Positions 1-8,309 of a stretch of DNA of 64,000 nucleotides are shown one piece after another. A program made the position numbers and the translations under genes. Numbering within the stretch: the first letter of the stretch is position 1; each line of letters opens with the position of its first letter. Location: positions 124,001 through 188,000 of the forward strand of contig NZ_BAAACZ010000003.1 of assembly GCF_039521975.1 (NCBI RefSeq), given 5' to 3'. Under the pieces are notes generated by a model. That model worked only from the letters and a program-made list of their open reading frames with translations. It made no database searches and had not been told where the DNA came from. Origin of the DNA: Alkalibacillus silvisoli. Its GTDB lineage: Bacteria > Bacillota > Bacilli > Bacillales > Alkalibacillaceae.

Positions 1-624
1 GTGAATAATACCAAAGCGTGAACCGGGTCCATAAGCATTTACATTACCACCAGTTGCTAAAGTAATTAAACCGGTTTGCTCACTAGAAGTAGCCATTTCA
101 TTCACTTCATCTACTTCAGCTTGGATCGATTCAACTGTTTCGCCAACTTCATCTTCAATGTTAAAGATCTCACCAATAATTCCAACGTTATTAGAAAAGG
201 AGTCCATATAGTTCAGAGAATCTAACTCTACATATACAGTAGGAGCGATATCATTTAACTCTTCGTATTGGTCTGATTGTCTTCCAGAAATAATAATTAA
301 ATCAGGGTCCATACTATAAATTGCTTCAAAGTCTGGTTCTTTTAATCCACCTACATGTTCGTATTCATCACTTTCATAATGAGATAAATAAGATGGTAAG
401 TTATCTTTAGGTACACCTGTTACTGGTAAGTCAAATTGATCTAATGTATCTAGCATACCTAAGTCAAACACGACAACACTTTCTGGATTCGCATCAACAA
501 CAGCCTCACCTAGCTCATGGTCAATGGTAACAGTTTCACCTGTTGTTTCCTCACCTTGCTCAGATGTTCCACATGCTGTTAAAGTAAGTAAAATTAAACC
601 ACATAATATCATTATTTTTTTCAT
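1..624 (-). CDS. yclQ: Siderophore ABC transporter substrate-binding lipoprotein (3' end beyond window)
   Basis: The open frame read from 624 towards position 1 begins with a lipoprotein signal peptide, a hydrophobic segment ending in LTACG, where the Cys would be lipidated. It continues into a FecB/BtuF-type periplasmic-binding fold. A hallmark stretch, PDLIIISGRQ, lies near residue 115. The C-terminal part lies outside the window. The start is fixed by an AGAGGTGA Shine-Dalgarno at 631-638. It is the last gene of the permease-permease-ATPase-binding protein order typical of yclNOPQ (petrobactin-type uptake in B. subtilis). The exact siderophore cannot be read from sequence. Confidence 0.85.
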   Translation of the reverse strand, partial: MKKIMILCGLILLTLTACGTSEQGEETTGETVTIDHELGEAVVDANPESVVVFDLGMLDTLDQFDLPVTGVPKDNLPSYLSHYESDEYEHVGGLKEPDFEAIYSMDPDLIIISGRQSDQYEELNDIAPTVYVELDSLNYMDSFSNNVGIIGEIFNIEDEVGETVESIQAEVDEVNEMATSSEQTGLITLATGGNVNAYGPGSRFGIIH

Positions 625-646
625 TATAAATCACCTCTGTTATTTA

Positions 647-1405
647 TTAACCAAAATACACACACACTTTACAACGGTTCATTTGTGTAACGGGTATTTC
701 CATATCATATATTTCTTTTAATGTTGCTTCTTCAATGATGTCATCTACTGGACCTTGTTTAAGAATGGCTCCGTCTTTTAATGCAACGATGTAATCAGAG
801 TAAAAGGATGCAAAATTAATATCGTGAATAACAATGACGACCGTTTTACCTAACTCATCGACAAGTCGGCGTAGTACTTTCATAATTTGCACAGCGTGTT
901 TCATATCTAAGTTGTTAAGTGGTTCATCGAGTAAAATGTATTCGGTGTCTTGAGCAATGACCATTGCTATGTGAGCTCTTTGTTTTTGACCGCCACTTAA
1001 TTGATCAAGGTATTGATTCTCTAACTCTTGTAATTCCATAAAAGAAATAGCTTCATCAATGTGTCGTATATCTTCATCTGTCAAATGACCTTGAGAATAA
1101 GGAAAACGACCAAATGAGACGAGTTCACGTACGGTGAGTCGTACGGTGATATGATTTGATTGTTTTAGAATGGCCATCTTTTTCGCGAGTTCGCGATTTT
1201 TCCATTGTGACATTTTATGCTGGTCTATATTAACCTCACCTATGTCATATTTAATGAGTCGACTAACAGCTGATAGTAAAGTACTTTTACCAGCACCATT
1301 CGGACCAATAAAAGAAGTGATTTTCCCTCTTTGGATATTGACAGAAACGTTATTAACGACCGTTTTATCACCATATTTCTTAGATAACTCTTTTACTTCA
1401 ATCAT
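647..1405 (-). CDS. yclP: Siderophore ABC transporter ATP-binding protein
   Basis: A 252-residue ABC ATPase that powers import through the two permeases encoded just upstream. Walker A (GPNGAGKST, near residue 34), the signature LSGGQKQR and Walker B ILLDEP are all present. It lacks extra domains, as is usual for FecE/BtuD-type import ATPases. Its ATG overlaps the stop of the second permease by 4 bases (ATGA), indicating translational coupling. The Cys pair in the C-terminal tail (CKVC) is noted but has no function I can name. Confidence 0.9.
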   Translation of the reverse strand: MIEVKELSKKYGDKTVVNNVSVNIQRGKITSFIGPNGAGKSTLLSAVSRLIKYDIGEVNIDQHKMSQWKNRELAKKMAILKQSNHITVRLTVRELVSFGRFPYSQGHLTDEDIRHIDEAISFMELQELENQYLDQLSGGQKQRAHIAMVIAQDTEYILLDEPLNNLDMKHAVQIMKVLRRLVDELGKTVVIVIHDINFASFYSDYIVALKDGAILKQGPVDDIIEEATLKEIYDMEIPVTQMNRCKVCVYFG

Positions 1406-2349
1406 GCTCGACTCTCCTTTAACAGTAGATAAATGAAGTACACACCACCGACAAAGTTAATAATGACACTGACGGTTGTTGAAAATGTAAAGACTCGCTC
1501 AACGATTAGCTGACCACCAACTAAGGCAATGATGCTAACTAAAATAGCACCTAAGATCAGCTCTTTGTGTCGATAGTTTTTTAAAAACTCATAGGCTACG
1601 TTTGCTACAAGCAAGCCTAAAAACGTAATCGGCCCAACTAATACGGTTGCGATTGATATAAGAATCGCTACGATAATAAAGATTTGTCTTACGATATGAT
1701 CATACTCTACACCTAGATTGATTGCTTGATCTTTACCTAGTGAAATAACATTTAAATATTTCGCATACCTTAAGAAGTAGAGAATAGTTAATCCCATGCC
1801 AACTAATGCAATGTAAAACAAGTCTGTATTGACGTTGTTAAAGCTAGCAAACATTTGGTCTTGAACAAACTGAAACTCATTAGGGTCAATTAATACTTGC
1901 ATAAACTCTGATAAGCTGCTGAAAAAGGTTCCAAAGATTAACCCTATTAATAATAAGAAGTAAATATTTTGCCCTTCTTTTTTAAATAGAAAATGGTAGA
2001 GTAAGAGAGCAAAAATAATCATAAGCCCAACAGATAGAAAGAAATTAAAATGTTGATTCATAATGGTTAAATGTGTTGACCCGAATATAAAGATGAGCCC
2101 GGTTTGGATCAGCAAGTAAAGTGAATCGAGTCCGATAATACTAGGTGTTAAAATGCGATTATTCGTGACGGTTTGGAAGATCACTGTTGCAAAAGCGATC
2201 GCGCTCCCTGTTAAAATAATCGCCAATATCTTCATCGTACGCCTTGGTAATACATATCCCCAATGCTCATTTAGTCCAAAGAATAAGAAGATGGCTGTAA
2301 GTGCTAAAGCAATTAGTGCAAGTATGATCAGTTTTGTTCGATTACGCAT
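1402..2349 (-). CDS. yclO: Siderophore ABC transporter permease, second subunit
   Basis: A 315-residue FecCD/BtuC-family integral membrane protein with about eight to ten hydrophobic segments. It would form the transmembrane pore with the preceding permease. The family motif GPITFLGLLVANVAYEFL sits in the C-terminal third and contacts the ATPase. Its start overlaps the end of the first permease gene by 8 bases, and its stop overlaps the ATPase gene by 4. The four genes therefore look like one tightly coupled iron-import operon read from the Fur-box promoter near 3390. Confidence 0.88.
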   Translation of the reverse strand: MRNRTKLIILALIALALTAIFLFFGLNEHWGYVLPRRTMKILAIILTGSAIAFATVIFQTVTNNRILTPSIIGLDSLYLLIQTGLIFIFGSTHLTIMNQHFNFFLSVGLMIIFALLLYHFLFKKEGQNIYFLLLIGLIFGTFFSSLSEFMQVLIDPNEFQFVQDQMFASFNNVNTDLFYIALVGMGLTILYFLRYAKYLNVISLGKDQAINLGVEYDHIVRQIFIIVAILISIATVLVGPITFLGLLVANVAYEFLKNYRHKELILGAILVSIIALVGGQLIVERVFTFSTTVSVIINFVGGVYFIYLLLKESRA

Positions 2350-3292
2350 AAGCCCTTCTCCTTAGTAACAAGTAAATAAACACACCACTACCAATTACGC
2401 CAACCGTCAAGCCAATTGGTATTTCATATGGATAAATGACAACACGACCTAAAATGTCACAAGCTAACACGAACACCGCACCTAATAGAGCAGTGTGGGG
2501 TAAGTTCTTTCGTAAATGGTCTCCACGATAAATTGAGACAATGTTAGGTATGATCAAACCTAAGAATGGAATTAAACCAACTGTTAGAACAACTACTGAA
2601 GTTGCAATAGCTACAATGATCAGACCAAGGTTAACAATATGCTTATAGCTCATCCCTAAATTGGTAGAGAAATCTTCACCCATTCCAGCAATTGTGAACT
2701 TATTGGCATACAAATACGCAATAGCTAGGAGCGGAATACTTATGTACAACAGTTCATAGCGCCCTCTTAGAATCATAGAGAAATCGCCTTGCAGCCATGC
2801 TGTCATACTTTGGATTAAGTCGTGTTGATAAGCAAAGAATGTTGTAATGGAACCAATAATATTACCAAACATAATGCCAACAAGCGGAATGAAAATCGCA
2901 TCTTTAAATTTAATTTTCTCAAGGATTTTCATAAAGATCATAGTGCCTAAAACCGCAAACACCATAGCGGTAAACGCTTGTTGCATTGGACTCGCCGATG
3001 AGAAAACAAGTAGAGAAACAAGAATCCCAAGTCTTGCTGAGTCCATTGTCCCTGCAGTTGTTGGGGAGACAAATTTGTTTCGACTTAATTGCTGCATAAT
3101 TAAACCACAAACAGCCATCGTTGCGCCGGCAATTAATATGCTAACTAACCTGGGGATTCGACTTTGAATTAGGATTTGTCTTTGTTGTTCAGTTAGATGA
3201 CCGAGTTCAGATATGCTAATGTTTGATGCCCCAATGAATAGGGAAACTATTGACAAAATAATCAATAGAAAAACTAAATACTTTAATTTCAT
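2342..3292 (-). CDS. yclN: Siderophore ABC transporter permease, first subunit
   Basis: A 316-residue FecCD-family permease, first gene of the operon. The frame is open upstream to 3358, but the ATG at 3292 is chosen. It is preceded at good spacing by GGAG, the protein then begins with a normal hydrophobic N-terminus (MKLKYLVFLL), and the longer version would run through the Fur box. The family motif GLIPFLGLIIPNIVSIY is present. Role inferred: passage of an Fe-siderophore through the cytoplasmic membrane together with the YclO-like partner. Confidence 0.88.
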   Translation of the reverse strand: MKLKYLVFLLIILSIVSLFIGASNISISELGHLTEQQRQILIQSRIPRLVSILIAGATMAVCGLIMQQLSRNKFVSPTTAGTMDSARLGILVSLLVFSSASPMQQAFTAMVFAVLGTMIFMKILEKIKFKDAIFIPLVGIMFGNIIGSITTFFAYQHDLIQSMTAWLQGDFSMILRGRYELLYISIPLLAIAYLYANKFTIAGMGEDFSTNLGMSYKHIVNLGLIIVAIATSVVVLTVGLIPFLGLIIPNIVSIYRGDHLRKNLPHTALLGAVFVLACDILGRVVIYPYEIPIGLTVGVIGSGVFIYLLLRRRAYA

Positions 3293-3336
3293 ACGACACA
3301 AACTTTCTCCTGTGAAATTCTTGTTCTCAAGATAAT

Positions 3337-3351
3337 TGATAATGATTATCA
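3337..3351. promoter_or_regulatory. Fur box (downstream of the yclNOPQ promoter)
   Basis: TGATAATGATTATCA is a perfect 7-1-7 inverted repeat and an exact match to the core Bacillus Fur box. It lies between the predicted promoter and the first permease start, where bound Fur would block transcription when iron is plentiful. Confidence 0.92.
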
Positions 3352-3364
3352 ATACCAATTAAAT

Positions 3365-3393
3365 AATATACTCTCCAGTGGGTGGAGAGTCAA
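3365..3393 (-). promoter_or_regulatory. SigA-type promoter of the siderophore uptake operon
   Basis: On the minus strand TTGACT (3388-3393) and TATATT (3365-3370) are separated by 17 bases. The spacer and element edges form an 8-bp inverted repeat, ACTCTCCA (3370-3377) and TGGAGAGT (3383-3390). The promoter sits between two Fur-like boxes, which is a convincing iron-repression layout. Confidence 0.75.
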
Positions 3394-3401
3394 TAAGAAA
3401 A

Positions 3402-3416
3402 TGAGAATTATTTTCA
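3402..3416. promoter_or_regulatory. Second Fur-like box (upstream of promoter)
   Basis: TGAGAATTATTTTCA matches the 15-base Fur core at 13 positions. It lies just upstream of the -35 element, so the promoter is bracketed by two candidate Fur sites. Confidence 0.65.
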
Positions 3417-3624
3417 ATTAACCTTTTTAAATGGAAATTCGTCATATATTAATATGACATTTCATATATTAAACGGTGTGTGCGTAAAAAAATTTCAAAT
3501 AGGACTTATTTTCTGTTCGTTATATAGTATAATGGGGGAGATGGTTTTTATGAAATTTATTTGAGGTAAATGGTTATGAACTTAAATACCTTGATTTTAA
3601 AATAATTTGGGGTAAAATAGATGG

Positions 3625-3760
3625 AAAGTGGTCTGCCAAAGAAGGCCATTGATGCGCTAACATCAATGGCCGTGTACAATAGCTCTCTTAGAGGAGCGGC
3701 TCACTCAGGTATTTAAGTAATCACCCAGGCTCACCAGGCTGATGGGTGGTTACTCACTTT
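3625..3760 (+). ncRNA. Candidate antisense antitoxin RNA opposite the small toxin gene
   Basis: A promoter-like pair, TTGATT (3591-3596) and TAAAAT (3613-3618), 16 bases apart, points towards the 3' end of the small toxin gene on the other strand. The predicted RNA would contain a perfect 10-bp hairpin (3644-3653 with 3662-3671) and an 11-bp stem (3717-3727 with 3743-3753). This matches the convergent, overlapping layout of type I toxin-antitoxin modules. The ends are guesses, no strong U-tract terminator is visible on this strand, and the promoter is weak evidence. Confidence 0.35.
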
Positions 3761-3831
3761 CCAACTGACAGAATGGCTGCAACTAATGATCCGAAAGAGA
3801 CCATTAAGAAGAGCGTTTCAAAAACAGTCAT
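3754..3831 (-). CDS. BsrG/TxpA-like type I toxin (putative holin-like toxin), 25 aa
   Basis: A very short frame encoding a single hydrophobic helix. It begins MTVFETLFLMVSFGSL and ends in a lysine, closely resembling BsrG/TxpA-type holin-like toxins (MTVYESLMIM in BsrG). An in-frame ATG two codons upstream (3837) lies only one base after the GAGGGTG Shine-Dalgarno, so the ATG at 3831 with 7-base spacing is preferred. Such peptides insert in the cytoplasmic membrane and are silenced by an antisense RNA. The segment just after the stop (3742-3757) can pair with the 5' untranslated region (3850-3869), a feature seen in translationally masked type I toxin mRNAs. A minus-strand hairpin at 3644-3671 followed by TTCTTT may end the mRNA. 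Confidence 0.7.
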   Translation of the reverse strand: MTVFETLFLMVSFGSLVAAILSVGK

Positions 3832-3952
3832 AGGCATCACCCTCTTTCAGTGAGTTAGCCACCACCCATGAGAGCCTTATTGTACAACTTTATTGTAACA
3901 TAATTATTAAGAAAATTTTGTATATTTGAAAGAGATAATCCTTTGTCCTTAC

Positions 3953-3987
3953 AAAGCCCTCTAAATACATGTATTTTAGAGGGCTTT
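3953..3987. terminator. Hairpin terminator downstream of the trp/tauE operon
   Basis: AAAGCCCTCTAA pairs with TTAGAGGGCTTT in a 12-bp outer stem, extended inwards with a one-base bulge. It lies about 140 bases past the tauE stop and can act on either strand. The U-tract is weak on both sides. Confidence 0.55.
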
Positions 3988-4129
3988 AAGTAGTTCGGTA
4001 TGAATTTTCGCTAATATTCGCTATGAAGGTTGACTTATTTCAGCATACATTCTGAGTCAAAGTTCATATATCAAATATAAGGTCTTCATGTCTTCTCACG
4101 GTGTACAAGTTAAAAATCATTCTATTGAA

Positions 4130-4870
4130 CTATAAAAATATATTGTCCATTAAAATATATATTATTAGGGCTGCAGTCACAATTCTAAGTAGTGGTTTAA
4201 TATGGTTCGGGTTGAGTTGGCCTGCCAAACGAACACCAGCTTGAGCCCCTATGAGAGACCCTGCCATTAATGTGAATGTAATGGACCAAATAATATGACC
4301 AGCGGCTATGAAACTAATAGCTGCACCAAAACAACTAGCAAAAGTTGCAATACGCATTAAGCCGACTGCGCGGTAGTATGCGATTTTTAAATATGAGAAG
4401 ACATAGAGCATTAATGTTCCCTGACCAGGACCAAACATGCCATCATACATGCCAATTCCAAATAATAACGGTGTACCACGCGTCTTGAAATGAAACTGGT
4501 TTTTACCAGAGAAGTCGGCTTTACTTATAAATGAAAATAAAAACGCGACTATTAATAGGCCGATTGCGATTTGGTACATTAAGTCAGGTGGTAGTGCTGA
4601 TGCAATCATGCCCCCAGCTATTCCACCACCTAAACTGACTGGAATAATTTTAAGTCCTTCTTTAATCGTGACGCCTTTGTGTTGTAATACCATAATAAAC
4701 GTAACAAATGAGCTGATTGAATTCGTTACTTTATTAGCACCAATGGCAGAGTGGACAGGAATTCCTAAAGCTAACATGGCCGGTAGACTAACTAAGCCAC
4801 CGCCCCCAGCTAAAGTTCCTAATATAGTTGCAAATACGCCAACAAAGAATAAAATAACTAAATCTAACAT
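4130..4870 (-). CDS. TauE/SafE family sulfite/anion exporter-like permease
   Basis: A 246-residue integral membrane protein of the TauE/SafE (formerly DUF81) family. The N-terminal glycine-rich LAGGGGLVSLPAML and the later FGIGMYDGMFGPGQGT are the two internally related family signatures. Members move small anions or organosulfur compounds, and the substrate here is unknown. The gene starts 24 bases after trpA and shares the operon's strand, so it probably sits at the 3' end of the trp transcript. A role in exporting an aromatic or sulfonate by-product is only a guess. Confidence 0.82.
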   Translation of the reverse strand: MLDLVILFFVGVFATILGTLAGGGGLVSLPAMLALGIPVHSAIGANKVTNSISSFVTFIMVLQHKGVTIKEGLKIIPVSLGGGIAGGMIASALPPDLMYQIAIGLLIVAFLFSFISKADFSGKNQFHFKTRGTPLLFGIGMYDGMFGPGQGTLMLYVFSYLKIAYYRAVGLMRIATFASCFGAAISFIAAGHIIWSITFTLMAGSLIGAQAGVRLAGQLNPNHIKPLLRIVTAALIIYILMDNIFL

Positions 4871-4894
4871 GGGGACTCACTACTTTCTAAGCTA

Positions 4895-5683
4895 CTAATC
4901 TTTTGCTTCGATTAATTGTTTTATTTCTCCCATATCATCATTTTGAAGTAATTTAATGATTTGACTACCCACAATCACACCATCACTAAAAGAAGTCATT
5001 TGTTTAACATGTTCTTTTGTAGAAATCCCAAACCCAGCTAATACGGGAGTAGGACTTACTGATTTAAGATCATTAAAATGTTCTTGTAAATCCTCATTGA
5101 ATGATTGCCTTGCGCCTGTAATGCCATTAACAGTCACTGCATATAAGAAGCCTTCAGAAGCGGATGCGATTTCTTTCATGCGCTTTCTTGAGCTTGTTAG
5201 CGAGACGAGCTGTATTAATGCAATACCTGCTTTTGTACGAGCATCTTCAATTAAGCTTAAGTGTTCTAGTGGTAAGTCAGGGATAATTAATCCATCTACT
5301 CCGGCCTCTTTTACTTCTTTCATCAATCTTTCAATCCCATATTTATAGATTGGATTTATATAAGTCATGAAAATAATAGGAGCCTTAATCGTATCTCGTT
5401 CTTGCTTTAGTATATCAATAATCGCTTGAAGGGTCACCCCGTGTTCTTTGGCCCTTTTACTTGCTTCTTGAATTGTTGGTCCATCCGCTACAGGGTCTGA
5501 AAAGGGGATCCCAATTTCTATTGCTGTAGCACCCGCTTGGTCCAACTTTTGTAATGTGGGAATGAAGTGATCTAAGCCGCCATCACCAGCCATGATATAC
5601 GGTATAAATACTTTCTCTCCTTTATTAATAGTAGTTGTTAACACGTCCTCTAAGTAAAGTTTTCCATGTGATCTGTTAACCAT
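4895..5683 (-). CDS. trpA: Tryptophan synthase alpha subunit
   Basis: A 262-residue TIM-barrel protein that cleaves indole-3-glycerol phosphate to indole and glyceraldehyde 3-phosphate and passes indole to TrpB. The family signature appears as AIEIGIPFSDPVADGP, which includes the catalytic Glu, and the second catalytic Asp lies in GLIIPDLPLEH. Phosphate-binding GFGIS and VGSQI are in place. It follows trpB by 11 bases, with AGGAGG before the ATG. Last biosynthetic gene of the trp operon. Confidence 0.96.
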   Translation of the reverse strand: MVNRSHGKLYLEDVLTTTINKGEKVFIPYIMAGDGGLDHFIPTLQKLDQAGATAIEIGIPFSDPVADGPTIQEASKRAKEHGVTLQAIIDILKQERDTIKAPIIFMTYINPIYKYGIERLMKEVKEAGVDGLIIPDLPLEHLSLIEDARTKAGIALIQLVSLTSSRKRMKEIASASEGFLYAVTVNGITGARQSFNEDLQEHFNDLKSVSPTPVLAGFGISTKEHVKQMTSFSDGVIVGSQIIKLLQNDDMGEIKQLIEAKD

Positions 5684-5694
5684 TGTTATCCTCC

Positions 5695-6885
5695 TTAATA
5701 GCCTAAGTAGTGTTTGACTGATTCGACGTCTTTATCACCACGACCTGATAAACAAATGACAATTGTTTCTGTTTCATTCATTTCTTTGGCTAGATTAATA
5801 GCTTCAGCTACTGCATGTGAGCTTTCTAAGGCTGGGATAATTCCTTCAGTTCGTGATAATTGTTGAAACGCATTAAGAGCTTCATCATCAGTAATAGAAT
5901 GGTATTTAACACGTTTTAAATCTTTTAAGTGACTATGCTCTGGGCCGACACCGGGGTAATCTAGTCCAGCAGAAATCGAACTAGCTTCTTGTACTTGACC
6001 AAACTGATCTTGTAATAAATACATCATCGTTCCGTGTAAAATACCAACAGAGCCTTTCGTTAATGTTGCAGCGTGTTGATCTGTTTCTATACCTCTTCCA
6101 GCTGCTTCAACACCCAACAATTGTACAGATTCATCTTCTATGAAAGGATAAAACATCCCCATCGCGTTACTACCACCACCAACACAAGCAACGATTGCAT
6201 CTGGTAAGGTGTTTTCAGCTTCATAGTGCTGCTTTTTTGTCTCTTTACCAATGACACTTTGAAAATCACGAACCATTTTCGGAAACGGGTGAGGGCCTAA
6301 CACAGAGCCCATTACATAATGTGTATCTTCAACATGGCTTACCCAATAACGCAGTGCTTCATTAACAGCATCCTTTAATGTCGCACTACCTTGATCAACA
6401 GGTTTAACTTCTGCACCAAGTAATTCCATTCTAAAGACGTTTAATTTCTGACGTTTAATATCCTCAGTCCCCATAAAGATCACACATTCTAAATTGAGTA
6501 AAGCGCAAACAGTAGCAGTCGCAACACCATGTTGTCCAGCACCTGTTTCAGCAACAACCTTTCGTTTACCCATGCGTTCAGCTAGTAATGCTTGCCCAAT
6601 TGTGTTGTTAATTTTATGCGCTCCGGTGTGATTAAGGTCTTCTCGTTTTAAATATATTTTCGCTCCACCTATTTCTTTAGATAAGTTCTCGGCATAATAT
6701 AATGGATTTTCCCTGCCGATATACTGTTTTAATAAGTAATGAAAACGTTCATTAAAGCTTTCATCTTGTAAGGCTTCCTCGTAGGCTTCGTCTAATTCTT
6801 TTACTGCGCCCATTAATGTTTCAGGTACGAAACGCCCACCATATTGGCCGAACATCCCACCTAGGTCAGGTTGTATATAATTCAT
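5695..6885 (-). CDS. trpB: Tryptophan synthase beta subunit
   Basis: PLP enzyme joining indole and serine to make tryptophan, 396 residues from the chosen start. The PLP lysine lies in NHTGAHKINN, and the phosphate-binding glycine loop is CVGGGSNAMG. A GTG three codons upstream (6894) abuts the AAAGGAG Shine-Dalgarno. The ATG at 6885 has about 8-base spacing and overlaps the trpF stop as ATGA, so it is the better start. It belongs to the classical TrpB1 type that partners TrpA. Confidence 0.96.
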   Translation of the reverse strand: MNYIQPDLGGMFGQYGGRFVPETLMGAVKELDEAYEEALQDESFNERFHYLLKQYIGRENPLYYAENLSKEIGGAKIYLKREDLNHTGAHKINNTIGQALLAERMGKRKVVAETGAGQHGVATATVCALLNLECVIFMGTEDIKRQKLNVFRMELLGAEVKPVDQGSATLKDAVNEALRYWVSHVEDTHYVMGSVLGPHPFPKMVRDFQSVIGKETKKQHYEAENTLPDAIVACVGGGSNAMGMFYPFIEDESVQLLGVEAAGRGIETDQHAATLTKGSVGILHGTMMYLLQDQFGQVQEASSISAGLDYPGVGPEHSHLKDLKRVKYHSITDDEALNAFQQLSRTEGIIPALESSHAVAEAINLAKEMNETETIVICLSGRGDKDVESVKHYLGY

Positions 6886-7499
6886 TTCGAACACTCCTTT
6901 ACAGATTGAATAAATTGATTAATTAATTGATTACTTTTATGACCTTCAAACTCAACGCCACTAGATACATCGACTACTTTTGGTGTTGTTTGTGAAATGG
7001 CATATTTCACATTATCTTGGTTTAGGCCACCAGCAAGAATTAACCGTTCGTGTTCAAATGGAAGGTCATTAAGTATTTGCCAATCAAATTGAGTACCATT
7101 ACCGCCCCGGTATGGACCTGTTGCACTATCTAAAAGTATATAATCCGCATCATTATATTGTTTCGTTTGTTCTAAGTCATCTTTTGATTGGACTCGGAAT
7201 GATTTGATATATGGAATACTCAACTGTTGGCAAAACTTAAGGGACTCATCACCATGTAGTTGAACATAGTCGAGTCCAACTGAATGGGCAGTCGCCTCTA
7301 ACTCTTCTTGACTAGCGTTAACGAAGACACCCACTTTTTTAATGTTAGTTGGGAGGGAGGAGGCGATCTGTTTGGCTTGTTCGACGGTAACTTGTCGTTT
7401 ACTTTTAGCGAAGACAAAGCCGATCATATCAGCCCCTCTTTTAGTGGCTTCTATAGCGTTTTCGGTATGGCGAATTCCACATATTTTGACTCTGGTCAT
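6882..7499 (-). CDS. trpF: Phosphoribosylanthranilate isomerase
   Basis: A 205-residue single-domain PRAI catalysing the Amadori rearrangement of phosphoribosylanthranilate. The general base Cys7 is seen in VKICGIR and the general acid Asp in ILLDSATG. GGNGTQFDW and the phosphate-binding AGGL and VDVSSGVE segments are intact. It sits 15 bases after trpC behind GAGGAGG and overlaps trpB by 4 bases. A divergent paralogue lies at 62567-63256. Confidence 0.95.
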   Translation of the reverse strand: MTRVKICGIRHTENAIEATKRGADMIGFVFAKSKRQVTVEQAKQIASSLPTNIKKVGVFVNASQEELEATAHSVGLDYVQLHGDESLKFCQQLSIPYIKSFRVQSKDDLEQTKQYNDADYILLDSATGPYRGGNGTQFDWQILNDLPFEHERLILAGGLNQDNVKYAISQTTPKVVDVSSGVEFEGHKSNQLINQFIQSVKECSK

Positions 7500-7514
7500 A
7501 TTAACTCCTCCTCG

Positions 7515-8309
7515 TTATACAGTTGACCTTTTAACCTTAAGTTTTTCTAGTTCTGATTCAACATTACTTGATTGCATAAGTGTTTCACCGACTAAAATAC
7601 CGTTTGCACCAGCTTGAGAGACAAACTCTGCATCTTCACAAGAGGTAATACCACTTTCACTAATAACGACTCTATTGGGGTCTTCAATTTGAGAGATTAA
7701 TCGTTCTGTAGTAGTTAGGTCGACATTAAATGTTTTTAAATCACGGTTGTTAATGCCGATAATTTTAACATCAAGCTCAAGCGCTACTTCTAGCTCAGTT
7801 TGGTTATGAACCTCAAACAAAACTTCAAGCCCTAATTGTGTTGCGTAATTAAATAACATCGCCAGTCGCTCTTTTGAGAGAGCAGCTGCTATTAGTAAGA
7901 TGACATTGGCACCAGCTATTTTAGCGCGATCAATTTGAACTTCATCAATGATAAAGTCTTTACACAGTAAAGGAAGTTCGACTGTTTGACGAACTTCTGT
8001 TAAGTCGTTCATCGTTCCTTTAAAGAAAGGTGTGTCCGTTAAGACAGATATAGCACTGGCACCACCTTGTTCGTAAATGTGGGCTTGCTCTTTAGGTTTT
8101 ATGCCAATATTGATATCACCCTTTGAAGGAGAAGCGCGTTTAATTTCGGCAATGACAGATAACTGATCAGACTGGCGAAAGGTATCATATAAAGATGGCC
8201 TACTTTGAATCCCTGTTGATGATATGGACAGCTCTCGTTTGGATTCATTTTTAAGCCGTTCTACTTCTTTCTGTTTCTCTTCTAAAATCCGGTCTAAAAT
8301 CGTCTTCAT
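7515..8309 (-). CDS. trpC: Indole-3-glycerol phosphate synthase
   Basis: A 264-residue TIM barrel that closes the indole ring. The family signature VIAEIKRASPSKGDI, carrying the catalytic Lys and Glu, is near residue 52. The later catalytic residues are in LCKDFII, IGINNRDL and VISESGI. It is a separate enzyme, not fused to trpF as in enterobacteria. Its ATG overlaps the trpD stop by one base (TAATG), suggesting coupled translation. Confidence 0.96.
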   Translation of the reverse strand: MKTILDRILEEKQKEVERLKNESKRELSISSTGIQSRPSLYDTFRQSDQLSVIAEIKRASPSKGDINIGIKPKEQAHIYEQGGASAISVLTDTPFFKGTMNDLTEVRQTVELPLLCKDFIIDEVQIDRAKIAGANVILLIAAALSKERLAMLFNYATQLGLEVLFEVHNQTELEVALELDVKIIGINNRDLKTFNVDLTTTERLISQIEDPNRVVISESGITSCEDAEFVSQAGANGILVGETLMQSSNVESELEKLKVKRSTV

